Source of the DNA: Costus lasius
Lineage: Eukaryota; Streptophyta; Magnoliopsida; Zingiberales; Costaceae
Length of the DNA stretch: 64,000 nucleotides
NCBI GenBank assembly: GCA_027563935.2
Contig: CM050449.1
Coordinates: forward strand, 9,886,001-9,950,000
Reading direction: 5' to 3'
Shown here: piece by piece, positions 13,790 through 25,583 of the stretch
Position numbering within the stretch: position 1 is the first letter of the stretch
How the letters are laid out: every line of letters begins with the position of its first letter
The notes under the pieces: generated by a model
The model's database searches: none
Seen by the model: only the letters and a program-made list of their open reading frames with translations
Told to the model about the DNA's origin: nothing
Made by a program: the position numbers and the translations under genes

Positions 13790-16080
13790 ATGCCCTCAAA
13801 CACGAGCAACGGCGGCGGGGGATGGCTTATAGACTACGGCAGAGTTGTGGAGGACGTGCGCGCTTCCGATTTCCTCTGGGCGCCTCAGATCGTTGACGAT
13901 CCCTCGGCTTCAGGGTGATCTTTTTCGTGCACTCCACCAAGTTTCCCTTTTTATGATATGTTCAAAATTCCACTTCTTTGGTCTGCTAAGCAAATGAAAC
14001 TTTGTCTCCTCTAGCGGTCATCATCCGGGCTGCGTAAATTGTTGTTTAAATACGTTGAACTTCTGGGATTTGTTCATTGATTAAAATCACTGCTTTTTCA
14101 TCTCTGGTTTAGGAAAAGAATGGTGCATATCATAGATCGATTTTATGTGCTAAAAATTTTCGAAGGACCCTTTATGTTAAGATCTCGTCAGTTGCCTGGT
14201 CTAGTTTGGTCCTCCATGGTTTAATTAGATGATTATATTAACTTCATTAGGAAAAAAAAGAGAATGAAAGGAAATAATGGTCTATATGAAGTCTTCTGTC
14301 CATAACTGTCCTTCACCTTTGTAATTATATATAGTTTGATACATTGATTTCGACTCTCTAGATTTAGAGTCCTAAATCCCCATTATCCTTGATACGAGCT
14401 CTTTTTAATTTCGGCTACTTCTCAAAGTTATCTTTCTTGTGATGTTTCTTATTTTAGTGTATCATGTGCAGTGCGATGCTTGGATTTGAGGTCTTGCAAA
14501 ATGACAACACTCTAAACAATGTTCCCTCAAAGAAACGGTATGAAACAACTTCCTTTTGTTTTTTGCATCTCAGTGTGTCAGTTGTTCCCCTCATTTTAAG
14601 GCAGTGGTAAAAATATCAGAAAATTCTGTAATGTTGTAGATATACAACTATTTTGTCTGAATTTTTCATGTAATGTATGATACTACAATTCAGCAAGATT
14701 TGTTGGTGTTGCTAATATCATTTTAGCATATGGTTTAGGGTGTTCAAAAATTTCTTCTTTTGCTCATGGTACTTCAAATGCACATTAAGTTGACGTATAT
14801 AAGACTAACGATAAAGAAGAGCTATTTAACCATTTTGTTTTTGCATCTTTCTTCCAGATTATGCTATCATTCGTTGTCATTTCATACACATCTACTTTAT
14901 ATGTTCTATATCACAAAATATCTGGATGGCTGGAACAAGATCTTTTTAAAGCATTTGAAGCGCGCTATATGTAAGATTTATTAAACATGACTTGCTTAAG
15001 TTTGGCGTGTTGCCCTCTGCAACTCTAGAACCATGTCACTTGTTGTAAACTTTTGCATACTATACAAAGATTCTTCTACATCCTATGGTGAGTCTTTGAT
15101 TAGAATACTCAGCTTTTACGTGCTGCAGAAATCGTGTAGAGTCCTGTGCTGCACCAGGGACCAAGGCTTGCAGGGAGAAAATGCGAAGGGATAAACTTAA
15201 TGATAAGTATGTTACATTGAACTTTATTGCGTGCACATTTAAATTTTCTGTCAATGATTTTCTTGATTAGAGTTTGTAATTCATGACATATTAATGTTAC
15301 TTCATGCTCAGATTTACAGAATTGTGCTCTATCATGGAACCTGGGAAGCCTCCTAAAACTGATAAATTTTCCATTCTTAATGATGCCACACGTCTTTTGA
15401 CCCAATTACGTAATGAAGCAAAGAAGCTTAAAGAGTCTAATGAAGCACTCCAAGTTTCCATAAAGAACCTAAAGGTGATATACTAGTGCCCTTCATTTTG
15501 TTTTGGAGCTTGCTATTCTAACAGTTTAAGCTGAGTTCAGATAAGCAAATTTAGATTGCCTTTATCGTTCAGATAACAACCATAGCATGTTTTCTTAAAA
15601 ATACGAATATATCTTAGGTTGCACTACCTGAGTACTTATCAAGATCAACAAAGTAAAGATTCTGAGGCCGCAAACACGAACTGCGTTGTTAATGCCACTA
15701 CGGACGAGAAAATGAAATTAAATTTACGTGGTGTTTTTTGGATGAAATCCATGGAAAGAACACCATGAAAAGAATAATCTTGTTCTTACCCTCTTTGCTT
15801 TGTTGACATATGGTTGCAGGCTGAGAAATTGGAACTACGAGATGAGAAAGTGAGGTTGAAGGGTGATAAGGAGCGGATTGAGCAGATGCTTAAGGCCACT
15901 AGCACGGGGCCGCAGTTCGTTAGCCAACCTGCCGTTGCAGCACTTCATGCTGCATCAGTTGCAGCTTACAGCAAAACTATGCCACATCCAAACTACCTGC
16001 CAATGGGTATGCTGCAATGGATTCCTCCAGCAGCTTTGGATACTTCTCAGGATCATGTGCTGAGGCCACCAGTTGCATAG
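13790..16080 (+). CDS. group IVc bHLH transcription factor, ILR3-like
   Basis: Coding exons are 13790-13914, 14472-14537, 15129-15206, 15312-15474 and 15820-16080 (693 nt, 230 aa). ILR3 of Arabidopsis has 234 aa. The bHLH region spans exons 3-4: the family basic region ACREKMRRDKLNDKF, a helix-loop-helix with EPGKPPKTDK, then a leucine-zipper-like extension (LRNEAKKLKESNEALQ, LRDEKVRLKGDKERIEQ). The last residues DTSQDHVLRPPVA are diagnostic of the ILR3/bHLH34/104/115 group. These factors act in the nucleus, mainly in iron-deficiency and stress signalling (family knowledge). I chose ATG 13790 because the following residues (GGWLIDYG) match the usual N-terminus, although the frame stays open upstream to an ATG at 13646. 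A retrotransposon lies 0.6 kb downstream. Confidence 0.93.
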
Positions 16081-16701
16081 TTATTTTTCAGCAATAACCC
16101 CTATCTCTGGAAACAAGTTATCCAGCATGTGTCGATTGATAGTACTACTCATTTAAGCAGCTAGAATTTATTTGTTCTGTAAGATTTCCGAATCCCATTC
16201 AAGATAAGGGATCGTGAAATTGAAACATATAAAAAATATTGGAGATGGAATTTGTCTTTCTGTTATGGAATTTGAGCTAACGCTCCTCTGGTTTATTTTC
16301 TTATCATCTCTGCAAATGAGCTGTCGATCATCTTGTCTGGCACAAGATTGTGGCTGAACTTGTATATCGTCTTCAAAATTGTGAACTGTAATTAAATGCA
16401 TTAACTTGATAACTGAAGATCAACCAGCAATGTGAAAAGTGTTCTAGTTCTTTCATGTGCGTTATTTGATTGTGAAGTTCGACAAGGATGATTATTTAGT
16501 GAATAAAGTAAATGCTGGTGACTTCGTTTTTAGTGACTTCTTGTTTTGCCTATTATTTTAGTACTGTGCACACTGTCTCTAGTGTATCCCGCAAAACGGT
16601 AAAATCACAGTTGATTATATTATCGTTTATCAAACTACAAAACATCATACATTATTGTGTTTAATATTTGATGCGATCAGGTCTTGCCGTTGGACCACGT
16701 G
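16081..16701. other. 3' flank of bHLH gene up to retrotransposon insertion
   Basis: AT-rich 3'UTR and intergenic DNA with no ORF that I would support. It ends in ACGTG (16697-16701), the left copy of the retrotransposon target-site duplication. Confidence 0.7.
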
Positions 16702-18016
16702 TGTCAGGCCCGGACCAGGCCGGTTCAGCCCAAAGCCCGTTGGGCCTGGTCCGAACCCAAAATCCAAGTCCGCATGACAAACGAGGCCGATTTTGGCGGT
16801 CAACGGACGATGTTGACCCCAAAATCGGGACGTACGCAGCAAAGCGCTGTGTCTTCGACGTCGTCTTCGCCACGAGAATCGGACGCGGAGCGAGCAGGCA
16901 ATGGCGGCGCGATTCCTCCGGACGTGGACGACGGTGCATGAGGGAAAGGCGGCGGACTCGGCAGCATCAGTGGACTTCGACGCAAGGGCGTGGTCCACGC
17001 GGACGAGAAAAGTGGACGCGATGGAGATTGGAGGCGGCTTCGTCGTCGCCTCCGCGAGATTCGGACGACGACGCGGTCTCGAGCGGCCTCCTTCGTTATA
17101 AAGAGGGAACGAAGGCAGAGTACGAACAGAGAGAGACGAACGGAGAGGAAAGGAAGCTCTCGGCGAACGCAGGAGGAGAGAGTTGCGGGTGAGGCGTTGA
17201 GCAGAGAGAGCTTGAGAGAAACCTGTGGAGTCGACGTGAGGGAGAGCTCGGCCACCGACGAGAGAAAAGAGAGAGGCGAGGGTTTTTGTAATCTATTGGA
17301 CGAATAGAGGAAATTTTTCCTTCCCCGTGTTTCTTCTCCGGCGAGCGAACTCCTCATCTATTTCCTCTGTTTCGCGGCGGCAACGAGTTCAGAGGTAGTA
17401 GACGGCTGCCACACCGGCGGTAAGTGGCGGAGGGTGAGATGGGGACGTCTCCACCTTGCTGATTCGCCCATCCTCTCCGGCGCAGCGGACGGCGACGGTG
17501 AACGCTCGAGCTCGGCGCGAGGAAGACGAAGGCGAGGCAGCGAAGACGACGACGTGAGCTTTCGAACGAGTCGGGCATTCGAAACGAGGCAAGTCAACGT
17601 TTGGAGCGGTCAACGAGCGAAATCGAATTCGTTCGATTTGGAGAGTGACGTCAGCAAGGCGACGCTGACGCAAGCGAAATCGAATCGCGGCGGCGATTTC
17701 GAATTGAGTTGCTGACGTCGGAGTGACGTCAGCGCAGAGGTTAAATTTGACGTTCGATTTTGACTTCGGTCAAAATCTTATTTGAGGTATTTTGATTTGG
17801 GGTTTTTCGATTCTTTTCGGATCTTCTAATTAGGGTTAGGGTTTCTCGAGTGAATTGTAATTTGGGGATTGAAAATTGAGCGGGGAACTAGGGTTTCGAA
17901 TTTGGGGACGAGATTCGGTCCGGAAACCCTAGCGCGATCACGTTCTGGTGTTCCGCCGGACGGCTCTAGGAAGCGGATAAGAGTCAATTCTAGACTGATC
18001 CGACCGGGGCGTGACA
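16702..18016 (+). repeat. 5' LTR of gag-only element A
   Basis: Starts TGTCAGGCCC and ends GGGGCGTGACA, with 5-bp inverted ends TGTCA/TGACA. It is GC-rich. A TATA box (GTTATAAAGAGG, about 17095-17106) marks the likely start of transcription. Compared with the 3' LTR it carries an extra GC-rich block at about 16720-16750 and lacks one 15-bp duplication present near 20585-20600. Confidence 0.93.
17095..17106 (+). promoter_or_regulatory. TATA box of element A LTR
   Basis: GTTATAAAGAGG in the middle of the LTR, followed by a purine-rich leader. The identical motif occurs in the 3' LTR at about 19984-19995 and could drive outward transcription towards the region right of 20919. Confidence 0.6.
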
Positions 18017-18017
18017 A

Positions 18018-18030
18018 CAGGTATCAGAGG
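18018..18030 (+). other. primer-binding site (tRNA-Met type)
   Basis: CAGGTATCAGAGG starts two bases after the 5' LTR and closely matches the common plant initiator tRNA-Met site TGGTATCAGAGC, with changes at the first bases and the last. Confidence 0.75.
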
Positions 18031-18048
18031 TTAAAGTGATCCAGCAGC

Positions 18049-19563
18049 ATGGTGAATCAAGGAGATCGCATTGCCCGGATCGAACAAGTGCTCGGTTTGA
18101 CTGGGAATAGCAGAGATGCGGTAGTTCCTCAGGTGGAGGAAATCCATCGCACGGTAGAGGAGCAAAGGTTGCAAATTGTTGCCCTTCAACAAACTTTGGC
18201 TGGGATAGCTGAAGCCCAGCAAAACTTTGAAGGGATGGCGGCGCTACAACAGTAGGTGACAACTTTGCAAGGACAGGTAGCGACCTTAACGACACAGTTA
18301 ACCAACTCCATAGCAGCACAGCAGCAGATATTAACAGATCTTGCGGTGACGCGCATGGCACTGGCGCAGGCACAACGGGGTGGCCCTACAGCAACCAGGG
18401 CGGAGTATGGGGCTCCCAACGGCAACGGGAAGGTTCGCACCCCAGAGCCTGCAATGTTCAAAGGGGCCAGATCTACAAAAGTATTGGGTAACTTCCTTTG
18501 GGATATACAACAATATTTTGAGGCTAACCATGTCACAGATCAGGAGAAGGTGAGGGTGTGCACAGCATATCTCTCAGATGATGCAAAACTCTGGTGGAGA
18601 ACCAAAGTTGATTCGACATCAGAGGCGGCGAGTTGGACTTGGGAGGTGTTCCGAGAGGAACTGCGGCAGCAGTTCCTTCCCGGAAACTCGGTGGACCAAG
18701 CGCGAGAGGCGGTGGATCGGCTAAAGCACACAGGGACGATCCAGGAGTATGTCAGGGCGTTCTCCGCGCTGATGTTGGAGCTACCCGAGATGGCGGAGGG
18801 AGATAGGAGGTACTTCTTCCTCCGGAACCTCCAACCCTGGGCGGTGACGGAGGTCCGACGACATGCGCCGCAGGACTGGAGGACGGCTGCAGCTATAGCC
18901 AAGTCTCTTGTGGACTAGAGGACTTCAGGGACGACCTTTCAGAGAGCACAACGGTCGCCCCCGAAACGACCATCTCCACCCAGACCTAGAGCGCCAGAGA
19001 GAGAGAGGCTCTCTCCCCGACCAAACGGAGGACAACCAGCGTGGCAGGAGCATGCTCGACCTGCAGAGAGAGGGCAGGGTCAACTGAGACCGATTGCCTG
19101 CTTCTTGTGCAAGGGACCGCACCGGATACGCGACTGTCCGGATCGACAGAGGGTGAACGCAATTGCAGCGATTGTGCATCGGGAGCTAGCTGAGAAACCG
19201 GCGGTGGTGCACGACGAGGAACCAGTAGAGGCCCGCATAGGAGTTGTGCGTATTGCCTTAGTGGTCGCAGGAAGATCATCACCGACCCCCGCAGAAGCAG
19301 AGCCGAAAGAGGCAGTCGACAAGGGCAACGTCGAGCAGAAGACGAGCTCCGGAGATGCGAACCCTCCGCAGGAGAAAAAGACGTATAAGCAGGTAGTAGA
19401 GGAAAAGACTTCACCGAAGTCTTGGGAGGAGATAGAAGTAGAAGACAACGCAAGGCAACGTGCGAACTATGAGAAGCTCCAACGCAAGAGGGAAGAGAAT
19501 TGGAAAGAGTACTACGAGGCTAACTGCGCCGAGCAAGAGCGGTGGCTCGCCAGCCGGCGTTGA
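18049..19563 (+). pseudogene. gag: gag of element A, interrupted by two amber stops
   Basis: One frame runs from ATG 18049 to TGA 19561-19563 (about 500 codons), broken only by TAG at 18253-18255 and 18916-18918. The N-terminal part is coiled-coil like (VEEIHRTVEEQRLQIVALQQ). The middle is a retrotransposon gag domain (AKLWWRTK, WEVFREELRQQFLP, FFLRNLQPW). A zinc knuckle CFLCKGPHRIRDC (C-x2-C-x3-H-x4-C) lies at about 19099-19137. A charged Lys/Glu-rich tail follows. Gag would form the virus-like particle that packages element RNA. No protease or polymerase motif follows. The first stop sits in a Gln-rich run, which suits CAG-to-TAG decay. Confidence 0.88.
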
Positions 19564-19605
19564 GCGGGCTGCCCATGCCGGACATCGAGGGCGATGTCCA
19601 AAATT

Positions 19606-19618
19606 GGGCGGGGGAGAA
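19606..19618 (+). other. polypurine tract of element A
   Basis: GGGCGGGGGAGAA lies one base before the 3' LTR (the intervening base is A or T at the junction), as expected for the plus-strand primer of an LTR retrotransposon. Confidence 0.75.
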
Positions 19619-19619
19619 T

Positions 19620-20919
19620 TGTCAGGCCCGGACCAGGCAATGGACCCAAAATCCAAGTCCGCATGACAAACGAGGCCGATTTTGGCGGTCAACGGACGAT
19701 GTTGACCCCAAAATCGGGACACACGCAGCAAAGCGCTGTGTCTTCGACGTCGTCTTCGCCACGAGAATCGGACGCGGAGCGAGCAGGCAATGGCGGCGCG
19801 ATTCCTCCGGACGTGACGACGGCGCATGAGGGAAAGGCGGCTGACTCGGCAGCATCAGTGGACTTCAACGCAAGGGCGTGGTCCACGCGGACGAGAAAAG
19901 TGGACGCGATGGAGATTGGAGGCGGCTTCGTCGTCGCCTCCGCGAGATTCGGACGACGACGCGGTCTCGAGCGGCCTCCTTCGTTATAAAGAGGGAACGA
20001 AGGCAGAGTACGAACAGAGAGAGACGAACGGAGAGGAAAGGAAGCTCTCGGCGAACGCAGGAGGAGAGAGTTGCGGGTGAGGCGTTGAGCAGAGAGAGCT
20101 TGAGAGAAACCTGTGGAGTCGACGTGAGGGAGAGCTCGGCCATCGACGAGAGAAAAGAGAGAGGCGAGGGTTTTTGTAATCTATTGGACGAATAGAGAAA
20201 ATTTTCCCTTCCCCGTGTTTCTTCTCCGGCGAGCGAACTCCTCACCTATTTCCTCTGTTTCGCGGCGGCAACGAGTTCAGAGGCAGTAGACGGCTGCCAC
20301 ACCGGCGGTAAGTGGCGGAGGGTGAGATGGGGACGTCTCCACCTTGCTGATTCGCCCATCCTCTCCGGCGCAGCGGTGGGCGACGGTGAATGCTCGAGCT
20401 CGGCGCGAGGAAGACGAAGGCGAGGCAGCGAAGACGACGACGCGAGCTTTCGAACGCGTCGGGCGTTCGAAACGAGGCAAGTCAACGTTTGGAGCGGTCA
20501 ACGAGCGAAATCGAATTCGTTCGATTGGGAGAGTGACGTCAGCAAGGCGACGCTGACGCAAGCAAAATCGAATCGCGGCGGCGAATTCGAATGCGGCGAT
20601 TTCGAATTGAGTTGCTGACGTCGGCGTGACGTCAGCGCAGAGGTTAAATTCGACATTCGATTTTGACTTCGGTCAAAATCTGATTTGAGGTATTTTGATT
20701 TGGGGTTTTTCGATTCTTTTCGGATCTTCTAATTAGGGTTAGGGTTTCTCGAGTGAATTGTAATTTGGGGATTGAAAATTAAGCGGAGAACTAGGGTTTC
20801 GAATTTGGGGACGAGATTCGGTCCGGAAACCCTAGCGCGATCACGTTCTGGTGTTCCGCCGGACAGCTCTAGGAAGCGGATAAGCGTCAATTCTAGACTG
20901 ATCCGACCGGGGCGTGACA
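19620..20919 (+). repeat. 3' LTR of gag-only element A
   Basis: Nearly identical to 16702-18016. It starts TGTCAGGCCC, ends GTGACA, and is followed directly by the second ACGTG. Many of the differences from the 5' LTR are C/T or G/A transitions. Confidence 0.93.
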
Positions 20920-20924
20920 ACGTG

Positions 20925-22484
20925 AATGTCACATCCACTGTTCTAAAAGTCAACTGGATTAAATAAATTAAGTATTTAACGAGGATAAAATTTAATTTTT
21001 ATTTTTCTTCAGAAAAATAAAAGAATACTCTAAATCAACTCCTCAATTCTTACAACATCCTTAATACATAATTCATACTTTGAATAAAGGACTAAGCTAT
21101 TACATTGAAAACGCTATCTTAATTATTACTCTCTAAAAATAAAGAAATGTGAGCATGAAGTTATAACCACCTTAACTCACTGCAGGTAGGAACACGAAGC
21201 TAGAGTTCTCTTCCCTCTTCAGGTTAGGTAATAGACGGTTTCTCTTTGTTCTAAATGGACCCACAGTTTCGTAGGGCTGAACCTAAACTACACGGTTGAA
21301 TCAATGAACTCTGGCGTTCTGAGTCTTCTGACTACTCTGACTCTGGTGGAAGATTCAATCAGACTAAACCCGATCACTATTATTCAAGGTGATGATGGAA
21401 ATTTCATCACTAATTGATTAAGCACAAGACACTTGAAACTTGAAGAGAAAAAATTTGTTTAACTCAAGATTGCTCTCCGCACGCAGGAGGAAAAGTGCAT
21501 TTGTCTTCCTATCAGAAACGTCAACTTGGTGTAAAGGCTGTCCTAAGTTAATTTTATTAAAAATTTTAAGAAGAGGCCAAGAGTGTTTTTCTAAAAGTTT
21601 TACACGGTCGCATGCTGTAACAGTTTAAACAAAAAAAAAAGGCATAACCATAGTACATTGGACTTGTCTCTGCCCGTCCTATCAGAGACAAATCCAGCGG
21701 GTTTGGGACACATGGATACGCTGCACACAGAAAAAGAACCCGGTTTTGCTAAATGACGTGCTGGAAGCTGATAAAAATAATTGGGAAGCTTGGCTGCAGC
21801 TTATCAGAATATCTGTGCTTTTGAAGGAGTGAATCGTCTTAAGAATGTCGGCGACTATCTGTTTATGAATTATCAAGAAAATTAAACTCATTGGAAATTT
21901 GGAATTGCATTCCAAAATCCGCCAAGTAACCACCGTCTCAAAATTATTGAGCAAACCACAGGACTGAAAAATGAAACTGAAATTTTAGCCGCCACAATCG
22001 TCATCGTGAACTTACTTCTGTAAAGTCTGCAAACTGTTCTGTAGATGTATGAATTAAACTGTTGGAATTATCAACGAAGACCTAGTGCGTTAGCCATTTT
22101 CCTGCTCGTGTATAATAAAAAAATTAATAATTATGTTAGAAGTTTATTAACCCAAGATACCTGCAGAGTCGAGCTTAGCATGATCTTACACAAAAAGGAA
22201 ATAATTTATAAGCTAAGCTTGTCCGAGTAATTGACAATAAATAGCCTTATGAAACAGAAACATAAATGAAATTTACATGTCAAAAACTAAAACCTAGACA
22301 CTAAATCTCTAGAGCATCACAAACAAACATTCTTTACATGATTGCCATAGAAGCATCTCAAGATTGTCACAACAAGATCGACTCTGACGCAGACATAAAT
22401 AACCTAACTGGTAGATTTCCCAAAACAAGTAATGAGTAGGCGTGTCCAGAAGAGAGAACAAGTACATAGAACAAGAAAAACCTC
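20925..22484. other. intergenic region and 3' flank of GDP-mannose pyrophosphorylase
   Basis: AT-rich DNA with no ORF I can support. The end nearest 22484 should hold the 3'UTR of the minus-strand gene. A moderately less AT-rich stretch at about 21640-21960 could be an old repeat, but no domain is legible. Confidence 0.55.
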
Positions 22485-23963
22485 TTACATTACTATTGCA
22501 GGCTTCAAAATGCTGGATTTAATCTCTTTATGAGGGAGAATAACTCCTCCATTGCTGTAAACCTCGTCGCAAACATGCACATCTTCACCGAGGATGGTCA
22601 TGTTCTCAACCCTCGCCCACTTGCCCACAGTGGAATGCCATCCAATGATACTGCTGGAGATGCATGAATGCTTCTTAATGCGGGAGGCTCTCATAACTGT
22701 ACACCTCGATAATCTTACTCCATCCTCAACCACACAACCTGGACCGATGGCCACATCTGGACCAATGAGGCATCTGTCTCCAATTACTGCACTCTCATGC
22801 ACCAAAACATTTCCTATGATATGGGGGCCAGTAGCTAGTTTATATGGTGCTTTCCTCCGCAAGGCATCCAAGTAGAGCTGCAAACCTGTTATGTAGTCCT
22901 TTGGTTGCCCTATATCCATCCAAAAACCTGGTAGAACCATCGCATAGAGCTTATTATCTGCTGCTATTTTGGGGAAGATTTCTTTCTCAATAGAGGTCGG
23001 TTTTAGTTCGATGCGGTCTAACACAGACGAGTTTAGCAAATAAATTCCAGCATTAACCTTGTTGCCCACAAATACTTTTGGTTTTTCAACGAATCTGTCA
23101 ACTTTTCCAGTTTCCTCCTCCATAACTACAACACCATATTTGGATGGCTCCTCAACCTGTTTGTTTTAGAGGTCAGATTGCAGAGAAACTCGTGAAAATA
23201 AAGATTTCAGACTATTGTTACCTTGGTCACCATAATTGTTGCCTCGGCACCATGGGATTTATGGAACTCTATCAGTTCGGCAAAAGGATATTCACTGATT
23301 ACATCACTGTTGAGGACAAAGAAGGGTTCACCAGAACCATCTATTAGCTTGTCTCTAGCTAGTGCAAGAGGACCAGCTGTTCCTAGTGGCTCAGTTTCTT
23401 GCGAGCAAGTGATTTTGATCCCAAGCTTATTCTCGAAATCCTTCAGAAAGTTGAGCATGACCTGCAAGAGATGCAATATGATGAGCGTAAATGCAAAGGA
23501 ATGACAGATGGTTCAATGAAAGCCTAAAAGAGGTTGAAAAAGGTGGTTGATTTTTGGTTACCTCAGGTTGGTAATTGATGGCCAGAACAACTTCTGTGAC
23601 TCCTACATCTTTCAAAGCTTCAATCTAACCACAGGTGAGAAACATGTTAGTTACAAGAGACAATTCATCTCAAAACATTCACGTTAAGTAGTCAATCAAA
23701 TATGCATTTACGTTGTCAATGAAGATTTAGACAAAAGATACAAAATAATCTTGAATTAAGGCAAATGATTTCCGTGTTGCGGACACTAAACATTCTTTTA
23801 GTGAAATAAATTGGTACTTAATCTGCATCAATCAATTTGAATAAAAGCGCACCTGATGCAGGATCATTGGTTTGTTAGCGAAGTCTACAAGCGGCTTTGG
23901 AACACTGAGAGTCAAAGGACGGAGGCGGGTACCAAATCCGCCAACAAGAATAAGAGCTTTCAT
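22485..23963 (-). CDS. GDP-mannose pyrophosphorylase (mannose-1-phosphate guanylyltransferase), VTC1/CYT1 type
   Basis: This enzyme makes GDP-mannose from mannose-1-phosphate and GTP in the cytosol, feeding ascorbate synthesis, N-glycans, GPI anchors and wall mannans. Minus-strand exons in order are 23963-23853, 23624-23562, 23461-23222 and 23156-22485, giving exactly 361 aa, the usual plant length. Seen directly: the nucleotide-binding signature [11 protein letters not shown] (residues 8-18), PKPLVDF, LNSDV with Asp111, FVEKP (160-164), NAGIYLLN, and a C-terminal left-handed beta-helix of hexapeptide repeats ([17 protein letters not shown]). It ends [10 protein letters not shown]. All introns fall between codons. 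Nothing is truncated. Confidence 0.97.
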
Positions 23964-25240
23964 AGTGAAGGTCTACCCTTTAGTCTCCTGTTGATCAAAT
24001 GGCAGAAAATGAGCAACACAGAGGAAACTGCTCAGAAAAGAACAATGCTATATCATGCTCATGCAGCTAAGTGCTTGCTCAAGTTAGGAACTCTTCTTTG
24101 AGGTTTGAATCTTTGACATTATAATAAGGCCAGGTTGTTTATGGAGGAATTTTATTGTAGCAGTGCATTGTCTATGGTGAAACATTAAGGTATTGTGATC
24201 TACCTTAAAGTGGAAACCTCAAGGATTATCAAAATTCTATAGTTCTTAGTAGATGCTAACAAGGCCAGAATTGTTGATTGGGTTCAATAACTCAGAAAAA
24301 CAATACTACATCTATTTAAATTTTGGAGACCAATTTTAGATTGGTACTCTTATTTAGTTCATGAACCTGTGCAACCGAATTAATTATCTTGAAAGCTGGC
24401 TACTACATGTGTCCTAGTTCTTCCTATCTTTGAAAGGTAGATGGTAATCAGCTTTCTAGCTTGAGAAAGGGAAATATTAATTGGCTTTTGTCCAATTAAC
24501 TTAATGACAACAATATGAAATTGGCTTATGCGAAACATATAACAAGTGCATACATTGACCTGTTCAGAGCAAGGTAAAGAAAACGAGAGATCTCAAGCAG
24601 AGTGACACAAAACTAGAGGAAATTTAGAAGGAAAGAAGATCTGCCAATAAGTACATTATACGATAGTCAGGTGATCAGATCCACCTAAATCGTCAAAGAA
24701 GAAGACTCCATTCGTGTTGTAAATGACGTTCTGAATTCAAAGAGACAACCGGATCAACACCAAGCACATTGAATGTGAAGAACCTAACGGTATCACATTA
24801 TTATTATAAAATTTCTGGAAAAGATCCAGAATAACGCAGCAAAACAACCCCAAACAAGTAATTGCAAGTTAGCACAACGAATAAGAAGAATCCCATCAGC
24901 ATTAAATCTTCTGAGAACGGATCCGCAATGGAGGATGGCAAAAGCAACCAAACAAGCTTGAAAAAAAAACATAAAAAATGGCATAAACCGGATCGAGCGC
25001 GAAACTAAAAAAGACAGAGAGAATGAAATTAAGGCGAAGAATACGTAGTGCTAGTTCTTACACCAGTAAGTCGTGAATCCTGTGAGATCAGATTGCTTTC
25101 CCTCCTCCCCTCTTCTCCGCTTCGATTCGTTCTTTTTGCAAGGATACTCGAGAGAGAAGACGCCGAGGATGACAGAGGAGTCAGCGGAGACTTCCCTTTT
25201 ATTTTGTACAGCTCACCTGGCGTTGGGAAACCAAAATAAG
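23964..25240 (-). other. probable 5'UTR, leader intron and promoter of the GMP gene
   Basis: On the minus strand a CAACAG acceptor sits at 23993-23988, just before the ATG context. A GTAAG donor is legible at 25061-25057, with a purine-rich leader above it. A leader intron of about 1.07 kb (23988-25061) is therefore likely. This is inference; cDNA would settle it. No other coding exon is seen here. Confidence 0.5.
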
Positions 25241-25583
25241 TGCGTTTTGCAGTTACCCGCCGGATTTAAAATTATTTACAGAAAAGATTAGTGATCAAGT
25301 CAGATAAAAAAAAAAAAGATAATTTATTTTCTTTTGTAAAATCAGATAAATTTCATTTGGGTCTCTGAGATAACCTTTTTGATGATATAAGAACTGGTGT
25401 TTCATTACATAATATATCACAGTTACAAACAACCATATATCACACTTGCACTGTATTGCTATTTCCATCCTCGCATATGCTTAGCATTCTTTGCCCTTGT
25501 GGCATCGAGAAACAAAGAGAGCCATACTAATTACTATTGACAGATTGTCGAGTGTTTCCAGTTGGCGATCACCTTCGTGATCT
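25241..25583. other. intergenic, between GMP promoter and small-protein gene 3' end
   Basis: AT-rich, with no ORF or repeat that I can support. The part near 25583 is probably 3'UTR of the 86-aa gene. Confidence 0.5.

Larger units (their letters stand above)
16702..20919 (+). mobile_element. complete gag-only LTR retrotransposon (TR-GAG type, Ty3/Gypsy-like gag)
   Basis: The 4.2-kb element is bounded by two long direct repeats that begin TGTCAGG and end GTGACA. It is flanked by a perfect 5-bp target-site duplication, ACGTG (16697-16701 and 20920-20924). The internal 1.6 kb has a primer-binding site, a single gag-type ORF and a polypurine tract. There is no room for protease, reverse transcriptase, RNase H or integrase, so it must depend on another element. 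By eye the LTRs differ by roughly two dozen substitutions plus a few indels over 1.3 kb, which suggests a fairly recent insertion. Confidence 0.93.

Noticed and set aside
16800..17357. Long open frames on both strands of the 5' LTR (also at 19865-20245)
   Set aside because: They arise from the GC-rich LTR, occur in both LTR copies and on both strands, and show no domain.
17830..17850. AGGGTTAGGGTTT, similar to the plant telomere repeat
   Set aside because: Only about two units within an LTR; not an array.
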